A stretch of DNA of 64,000 bases, taken from an uncultured bacterium. GTDB lineage: Bacteria > Actinomycetota > Coriobacteriia > Coriobacteriales > Coriobacteriaceae. The DNA lies in assembly GCA_905216145.1 (NCBI GenBank), contig CAJMST010000008.1, forward strand, positions 15,051 through 79,050, read 5' to 3'. A model generated the notes under the pieces. That model saw nothing but the letters and a program-made list of their open reading frames with translations, did no database searches and was not told the origin of the DNA. Position 1 is the first letter of the stretch. Each line of letters begins with the position of its first letter. The translations under genes and the position numbers were made by a program. This document shows positions 59,170-64,000 of the stretch, one piece after another.

Positions 59170-60630
59170 TTAGCGCACCTGAGCGACGTAAGCGACGTTG
59201 GTCGAGGAGACCTTGTCCTCGAGCTGGACGCTCATGCGGGGATCGCCGGCGGTAGCGACGGTCAAATCGCCGGCCTCGACGTAGCCGAGCTCCTTAGCGG
59301 TCTCGATCGCCTTGACGATCGTGCCGTTGACGGTGCCCTGGGTAATCTCGGCCTGGTGCGGGATAACGCCCCAGTACATAATCATCTGCTGGACGGCCCA
59401 CTCGTGGCGGGAGAACGCGCAGATCGGCATGTTGGGACGGAAGTGCGAGATCAGGCGAGCGGTACGACCGGTGGTCGTCGGCACGGTGATGCACTTGGCG
59501 CCAACGGTGGTAGCCATGTTCACAGCGGACATACCCACAACGTTGTTGACAACGCGGGTGCCATGAGCGTCGGCCGGAACCTCGAGCGGAGCGTGGGCCG
59601 GGAGGTACTTCTCGGTCTCGAGAGCAATGCTGGCCTGCATCTTAACGGCCTCGACCGGGTACTTACCGGCAGCGGACTCGCCGGACAGCATAACGGCGTC
59701 GGTGCCGTCGTAGATGGCGTTAGCAACGTCGGCAACCTCGGCGCGCGTCGGGCGCGGGTTCTGCTGCATGGAGTCGAGCATCTGCGTAGCGGTGATAACG
59801 GGCTTGTAGGCCGCGTTGCACTTGGCGATGATCTCCTTCTGGATGTGCGGAACGAGCTCGGGCTTGATCTCGATGCCCAGGTCGCCACGGGCGACCATGA
59901 TGCCGTCGGAAGCCTCGAGGATCTCGTCGAAGTTCTCGACGCCCAGGGCGCACTCGATCTTCGGGAAGATCGTCACGTGCTCGCCACCGTTCTCGCGGCA
60001 AAGCTCGCGGATGCCGCGGACGGACTCGCCGTCACGGATGAAGGAAGCGGCGATGTAGTCGATGTTCTCGGTCAGGCCAAAGAGGATGTCCTGACGATCG
60101 CGCTCGGTGATAGCAGGCAGCGAGATGTTAACGTTGGGCATGTTGACGCCCTTGCGCTCGCCGATCAGGCCGTCGTTCTTAACGACGCAGGTCATATCCT
60201 GGCCGTCGACGGACTCGACCTCGAGGGCAACCAGGCCGTCATCGATCAGGATGAGGGAGCCCTTCTCGACCTCGGAGGGCAGAGCCAGGTAGTCGAGGGA
60301 GATGTGCTCAGAGGTGCCGTGGAAATCCTCAGACGTGGGCTGAGCGGTGACGACGATCTTGTCGCCGGTCTTGACGGCAACCTTCTTGCCATCGACCAGA
60401 AGGCCGGTGCGGACCTCAGGGCCCTTGGTGTCGAGCAGGATGCCGACGGGCAGACCGAGCTCCTTGGAAATACGACGGACGCGCTCGATGCGACCGTGGT
60501 GCTCGTCGTAGGAGCCGTGCGAGAAGTTAAAACGGGCGACGTTCATGCCCGCCTTGATCATCTCGCGGATGGTCTCGTCGCTATCGCAGGCGGGACCCAT
60601 GGTGCATACAATCTTGGTGCGCTTGTACAT
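59170..60630 (-). CDS. pyk: Pyruvate kinase
   Basis: The 486-residue glycolytic enzyme converts PEP and ADP to pyruvate and ATP. It has the N-terminal TKIVCTMGPA, RFNFSHGSYDEH, LLDTKGPEVRTG, the metal site in MVARGDLGIEI and the MLDSMQQNPRPTRAEVADVANAI block. The catalytic loop reads FPKIECALGV, where most have AKIEN; the Lys and Glu are kept. GGAGGT precedes ATG 60630. A good -10 (TATAAT, minus strand, 60694-60699) lies upstream without a clear -35. A strong terminator follows. Confidence 0.97.
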   Translation of the reverse strand: MYKRTKIVCTMGPACDSDETIREMIKAGMNVARFNFSHGSYDEHHGRIERVRRISKELGLPVGILLDTKGPEVRTGLLVDGKKVAVKTGDKIVVTAQPTSEDFHGTSEHISLDYLALPSEVEKGSLILIDDGLVALEVESVDGQDMTCVVKNDGLIGERKGVNMPNVNISLPAITERDRQDILFGLTENIDYIAASFIRDGESVRGIRELCRENGGEHVTIFPKIECALGVENFDEILEASDGIMVARGDLGIEIKPELVPHIQKEIIAKCNAAYKPVITATQMLDSMQQNPRPTRAEVADVANAIYDGTDAVMLSGESAAGKYPVEAVKMQASIALETEKYLPAHAPLEVPADAHGTRVVNNVVGMSAVNMATTVGAKCITVPTTTGRTARLISHFRPNMPICAFSRHEWAVQQMIMYWGVIPHQAEITQGTVNGTIVKAIETAKELGYVEAGDLTVATAGDPRMSVQLEDKVSSTNVAYVAQVR

Positions 60631-60693
60631 TCAGACCTCCATCTGACATCGTCTTGCGCTGATAGATAAACCATAAGAAATAAAACCGAGAAG

Positions 60694-60699
60694 ATTATA
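60694..60699 (-). promoter_or_regulatory. pyk -10 box
   Basis: Perfect TATAAT on the minus strand, 64 bp before the start codon. No matching -35 at 16-19 bp is seen. Confidence 0.5.
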
Positions 60700-60924
60700 A
60701 CGAATTGCCGACCGAATACCCCTAAAAATCGACCGTATGCCGAATTAGAAGTTCATTTTTTGCTGGGAAAACGGTATATGCAAAATCTTTACCATCCGCT
60801 CTTACCGCTGCTATCTGGGCGATATTTCAGTTTGACGATGTGCCGAAGAAAAAACGTTTTATCAATGTTGAGCATCACACCGTCTGCACCGTTGCGCTCG
60901 GACCGTGTTTCCAGATGGAATGTT

Positions 60925-60954
60925 TTGGCTAGACGCGCCGCTTTGGGGTACCAT
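60925..60954 (+). promoter_or_regulatory. Promoter of the P-type ATPase gene
   Basis: TTGGCT and TACCAT are 18 bp apart, predicting a start near 60961. TACCAT at equivalent places before metA (31071) and mfd (about 8326) suggests it is a usual -10 form here. The gap 60700-60924 shows nothing else I can support. Confidence 0.6.
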
Positions 60955-60960
60955 AGCTCC

Positions 60961-61072
60961 ACTATCAACTGCCGCTCAGCACGGCAGCCTTGATGAGCCC
61001 TTGCCCTTCTCCTGGGAATTATGATCGGGCATCAATCTGCTGAGTGGCCCGAATCCCAGGAGGGGACTCTAT
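60961..61072 (+). promoter_or_regulatory. Structured leader with kissing loops, candidate riboswitch
   Basis: Stem P1, CTGCCG (60969) with CGGCAG (60982), holds the 7-nt loop CTCAGCA. Stem P2, CCTGGGA (61011-61017) with TCCCAGG (61054-61060), and P3, TCGGGC (61025) with GCCCGA (61047), hold a loop that contains TGCTGAG (61038-61044), the exact complement of the P1 loop. P2 captures the first bases of the AGGAGGGG Shine-Dalgarno. TGATGAGCCC (60991) could instead pair with GGGCATCA (61027), breaking P3. I do not recognise a known class. Confidence 0.65.
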
Positions 61073-63754
61073 ATGCAAAAGGAATACCTGTCCGCCGCGG
61101 CGGAGGTGCTCAGCGACCAAGGTGTCGATGAGAACCTCGGCCTGGGCAACGGCGAGGCGTCGTCGCGCTTTGCCAAGACAGGCCCTAACAAGCTTGAGGA
61201 AGCCGAGAAGACGCCACTTTGGAAGCGTTTCTTTGAGCAGATGGCCGATCCCATGGTCATTATGTTGATCGTGGCCGCCGTCATCAGCGCGCTTACGGGC
61301 CTGGTCAAGGGCGAGCCCGATTTTGCCGACGTCGCCATCATCATGTTCGTCGTCATCGTCAACTCGGTGCTGGGCGTGGTCCAGGAGGCCAAGAGCGAGG
61401 AAGCTCTCGAGGCCCTGCAGGAGATGAGTGCGGCACAGTCCAAGGTTCTGCGCGACGGCAAGCTCGTGCACCTGCCGAGCGCCGAGCTCGTGCCCGGCGA
61501 CGTGATCATGCTCGAGGCGGGCGACTCCGTCCCGGCAGACTGCCGCGTGCTCGAGAGCGCCACGATGAAGATCGAGGAGGCCGCCCTTACCGGCGAGTCC
61601 GTGCCTGTAGAGAAGCATGCCAACGTGATTGAGCTTGCCGCGGGCACCGACGACGTGCCGCTCGGCGACCGCAAGAACATGTGCTACATGGGCTCCACCG
61701 TGGTGTACGGCCGTGGCCGCGCCGTCGTGGTCGGCACCGGTATGAACACCGAGATGGGTAAGATCGCCGGCGCCCTGGCCGAGGCCAAGGAAGAGCTCAC
61801 GCCGCTGCAGGTGAAGCTTGCCGAGCTCAGCCGCATCCTCACCATCATGGTTATCGTCATCTGCGTCGTTATCTTTGGCGTCGACATCATCCGCCACGGC
61901 GTGGGCAACGTTCTCACCGACCCGACCGCGCTGCTCGATACCTTTATGGTCGCTGTCTCGCTTGCCGTCGCCGCCATCCCTGAGGGTCTGGTTGCCGTCG
62001 TGACTATCGTGCTTTCGCTCGGCGTGACCAAAATGGCCAAGCGCCAGGCGATTATCCGCAAGCTCTCTGCCGTCGAGACCCTTGGCTGCACGCAGACCAT
62101 CTGCTCCGACAAGACCGGTACCCTTACCCAAAACAAGATGACCGTCGTCAAGCACGAGCTCGCTGCGCCTAAGGAGAAGTTCCTGGCCGGTATGGCGCTG
62201 TGCTCCGATGCCCAGTGGGACGAGGACCTGGGCGAGGCCGTTGGTGAGCCGACTGAGTGCGCGCTCGTCAACGATGCCGGCAAAGCTGGTCTTACTGGCC
62301 TGACTGCCGAGCATCCGCGCGTGGGCGAGGCCCCGTTCGACTCGGGCCGTAAGATGATGTCCGTGGTCGTCGAGACCCTGGACGGCGAGTACGAGCAGTA
62401 CACCAAGGGCGCGCCCGACGTGGTGATTGGCCTGTGCACCCACCTCTATGACGGTGAGAAGGTCGTTCCGCTGACTGAGGAGCGCCGCGCCGAGCTCGTG
62501 GCAGCCAACAAGGCCATGGCCGACGAGGCCCTGCGCGTGCTGGCGCTGGCGAGCCGCACCTACACCGAGGTCCCGAGCGACTGCAGCCCCGCTGCGCTCG
62601 AGCATGACCTGGTCTTCTGCGGCCTGTCCGGCATGATCGACCCGGTCCGTCCCGAGGTGGCCGACGCTATCCGCGAGGCGCACGACGCCGGTATCCGCAC
62701 CGTCATGATCACGGGCGACCACATCGACACCGCCGTGGCCATCGCCAAGCAGCTGGGCATCGTCGCCGATCGCAGTCAGGCTATCACCGGTGCCGACCTC
62801 GATCGCATGAGCGACGAGGAGCTCGACGCGCACATCGAGGACTACGGCGTGTACGCCCGCGTTCAGCCCGAGCACAAGACCCGCATCGTCGAGGCTTGGA
62901 AGTCGCGCGACCAGATCGTGGCCATGACGGGCGACGGTGTCAACGACGCCCCGTCCATCAAGCGCGCCGACATCGGCGTGGGCATGGGCATCACCGGCAC
63001 CGACGTTACCAAGAACGTCGCCGACATGGTGCTTGCCGACGATAACTTCGCCACCATCATCGGTGCCTGCGAAGAGGGCCGTCGCATCTACGACAACATC
63101 CGCAAGGTCATCCAGTTCCTGCTTTCGGCCAACCTTGCCGAGGTCTTCTCGGTGTTCATCGCCACGCTCATCGGCTTTACCATCTTCCAGCCGGTGCAGC
63201 TGCTGTGGGTGAACCTGGTCACCGACTGCTTCCCCGCGCTCGCGCTGGGCATGGAGGACGCCGAGGGCGACATCATGAAGCGCAAGCCGCGCAACGCCAA
63301 GGACGGCGTCTTTGCCGGTCACATGGGCCTGGACTGCGTGGTCCAGGGCCTGATCATCACCGTGCTGGTGCTGGCGAGCTTCTTTGTGGGCGTGTACTTT
63401 GACATGGGCTACATCCACATCGCCGATATGATCGCCGGCAATGCTGACGAGGAAGGCGTGATGATGGCGTTCATCACGCTCAACATGGTCGAGATCTTCC
63501 ACTGCTTCAATATGCGCAGCCGTCGTGCGTCGCTGTTCACCATGAAGAAGCAGAACAAGTGGCTGTGGGCTTCCGCCGCGCTGGCACTGGTGCTGACGGT
63601 GATCGTGACCGTGCAGCCGACGCTTGCCGAGATGTTCTTTGGCCCCGTGACGCTTGAGCTCAAGGGCGTTCTTGCCGCGCTGGGCCTGGCCTTCCTGATC
63701 ATCCCGCTGATGGAGATCTACAAGGCGATCATGCGCGCGGTCGAGAAGGAGTAG
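61073..63754 (+). CDS. P-type cation ATPase, Ca2+-type (P2A/PMCA-SERCA-like)
   Basis: The 893-residue transporter has the actuator TGES (about 170), phosphorylation site CSDKTGTLT (D346), nucleotide-binding KGAPDVV and hinge MTGDGVNDAPS (about 620). Ion-site segments agree with Ca2+ pumps: AAIPEGL in M4, LLSANLAEVFSVF in M5 with Asn and Glu, and NLVTDCFPALALG in M6. It exports Ca2+ or possibly another divalent ion such as Mn2+. AGGAGGGG lies 7 nt before ATG 61073. It is preceded by a structured leader, so ion- or metabolite-dependent translation is plausible. Confidence 0.93.
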   Translation: MQKEYLSAAAEVLSDQGVDENLGLGNGEASSRFAKTGPNKLEEAEKTPLWKRFFEQMADPMVIMLIVAAVISALTGLVKGEPDFADVAIIMFVVIVNSVLGVVQEAKSEEALEALQEMSAAQSKVLRDGKLVHLPSAELVPGDVIMLEAGDSVPADCRVLESATMKIEEAALTGESVPVEKHANVIELAAGTDDVPLGDRKNMCYMGSTVVYGRGRAVVVGTGMNTEMGKIAGALAEAKEELTPLQVKLAELSRILTIMVIVICVVIFGVDIIRHGVGNVLTDPTALLDTFMVAVSLAVAAIPEGLVAVVTIVLSLGVTKMAKRQAIIRKLSAVETLGCTQTICSDKTGTLTQNKMTVVKHELAAPKEKFLAGMALCSDAQWDEDLGEAVGEPTECALVNDAGKAGLTGLTAEHPRVGEAPFDSGRKMMSVVVETLDGEYEQYTKGAPDVVIGLCTHLYDGEKVVPLTEERRAELVAANKAMADEALRVLALASRTYTEVPSDCSPAALEHDLVFCGLSGMIDPVRPEVADAIREAHDAGIRTVMITGDHIDTAVAIAKQLGIVADRSQAITGADLDRMSDEELDAHIEDYGVYARVQPEHKTRIVEAWKSRDQIVAMTGDGVNDAPSIKRADIGVGMGITGTDVTKNVADMVLADDNFATIIGACEEGRRIYDNIRKVIQFLLSANLAEVFSVFIATLIGFTIFQPVQLLWVNLVTDCFPALALGMEDAEGDIMKRKPRNAKDGVFAGHMGLDCVVQGLIITVLVLASFFVGVYFDMGYIHIADMIAGNADEEGVMMAFITLNMVEIFHCFNMRSRRASLFTMKKQNKWLWASAALALVLTVIVTVQPTLAEMFFGPVTLELKGVLAALGLAFLIIPLMEIYKAIMRAVEKE

Positions 63755-63760
63755 GTCGAA

Positions 63761-63880
63761 AGGCCATCCTTCCCACCGGCCCGACCGCCTGCGGGGTTTC
63801 TTCTTCGCTGGTCCTCGCGCTTCGCGCTGCGGGATCGCTCAGAAGAAACCCCTCCCGGCGGGCGGGCCTTCGGATGACCT
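63761..63880. repeat. Long hairpin after the P-type ATPase, constant-tip family relative
   Basis: GGGGTTTCTTCT pairs exactly with AGAAGAAACCCC; CGACCGCC/GGCGGGCGGG and AGGCCATCC/GGATGACCT extend it outward. The tip, CGCGCTTCGCGCTGCGGGATCG, resembles the tips of copies A and B (TTCGC...GGGTCGC). Confidence 0.75.
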
Positions 63881-63910
63881 CTCGGGACCGTAAGCTGAGG
63901 AAAAGTTTGT

Positions 63911-63944
63911 GAGCTGGTCGGGCTTTGCCCGGCCAGCTCTTTTT
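63911..63944 (+). terminator. Terminator after the P-type ATPase
   Basis: GAGCTGGTCGGGC pairs with GCCCGGCCAGCTC (one G:T) around a short loop and is followed by TTTTT. The last 56 bases of the window hold no feature I can support. Confidence 0.9.
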
Positions 63945-64000
63945 GATTACGGGCTTTAGCCTGTGCGGGGCGCGCAGCGCGCCGCATCAGAAACCACCCG

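Noticed and set aside
61019..63502. 827-codon open frame on the minus strand across the P-type ATPase gene
   Set aside because: It is the antisense shadow of a GC-rich gene; His/Asp/Gly-rich product, no domains, no ribosome site. The same applies to 5568-7745 and 9379-11100 on the minus strand.

Overview
The window is chromosomal DNA of a high-G+C, probably anaerobic, Gram-positive bacterium, most likely a member of Coriobacteriia close to Collinsella. This is inference: there is no rRNA gene. It rests on the GC-rich codon use, a rubrerythrin, a cluster-less MutY-type glycosylase, a T-box leader on pheST, PTS and lactate-family fermentation genes, and gene families I associate with gut Coriobacteriia. 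About 44 protein genes, one pseudogene and one tRNA can be supported. There is no phage, no IS element, no CRISPR array and no rRNA operon.

Layout. 1-8.2 kb: end of a MutY-like gene, rubrerythrin, two unknown membrane proteins, a low-GC nucleotidyltransferase/HTH pair, rmuC, an ABC exporter and nth. 8.4-14.9 kb: mfd, a PAP2 phosphatase, a threonine-aldolase-like enzyme and a GNAT acetyltransferase. 14.9-29.5 kb: a sugar-amine region with a mannose-family PTS (IIAB, IIC, IID), three paralogous SIS-domain (FrlB/GfrF-like) proteins, three GntR/HutC regulators, a HAD phosphatase, a DMT permease and a YitT protein, with recQ among them. Each regulator has a repeated operator-like sequence near a plausible target. 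29.5-34.2 kb: an L-2-hydroxyacid (lactate) dehydrogenase, metA, an AbiEi-like nuclease-fold protein and 5-formyl-THF cyclo-ligase. 34.3-42.5 kb: accessory stretch with hicAB, an M16C peptidase, a broken AlbA/Schlafen-type regulator, an HNH protein and a DUF5710 protein. 42.7-49.7 kb: tRNA-Val, a DMT permease, a DUF4012 protein, glmM and an M32 carboxypeptidase. 49.8-64 kb: T-box plus pheST, a cbiMQO metal importer, a zinc-dependent phospholipase-C-like protein, an endonuclease-fold protein, pyruvate kinase and a Ca2+-type P-type ATPase.

The most unusual content is in the gaps. Many intergenic regions carry long inverted repeats that fall into several families. In some families the two arms change together between copies while other parts stay constant, which indicates selection on, or a copying mechanism for, the fold. 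The strongest single candidate for a new regulatory element is the roughly 112-nt leader before the P-type ATPase (60961-61072). Two stem-loops there have loops that are exactly complementary over 7 nt, and the second stem captures the start of the Shine-Dalgarno sequence, so it has the form of a translational riboswitch. Other leads are the AbiEi-like gene bracketed by two copies of one 118-bp element, a 182-bp nested palindrome at 29627-29808, and the cluster of GAGAGATA boxes ahead of the broken AlbA-type gene.

All functional assignments come from reading motifs by eye. No database search was run.
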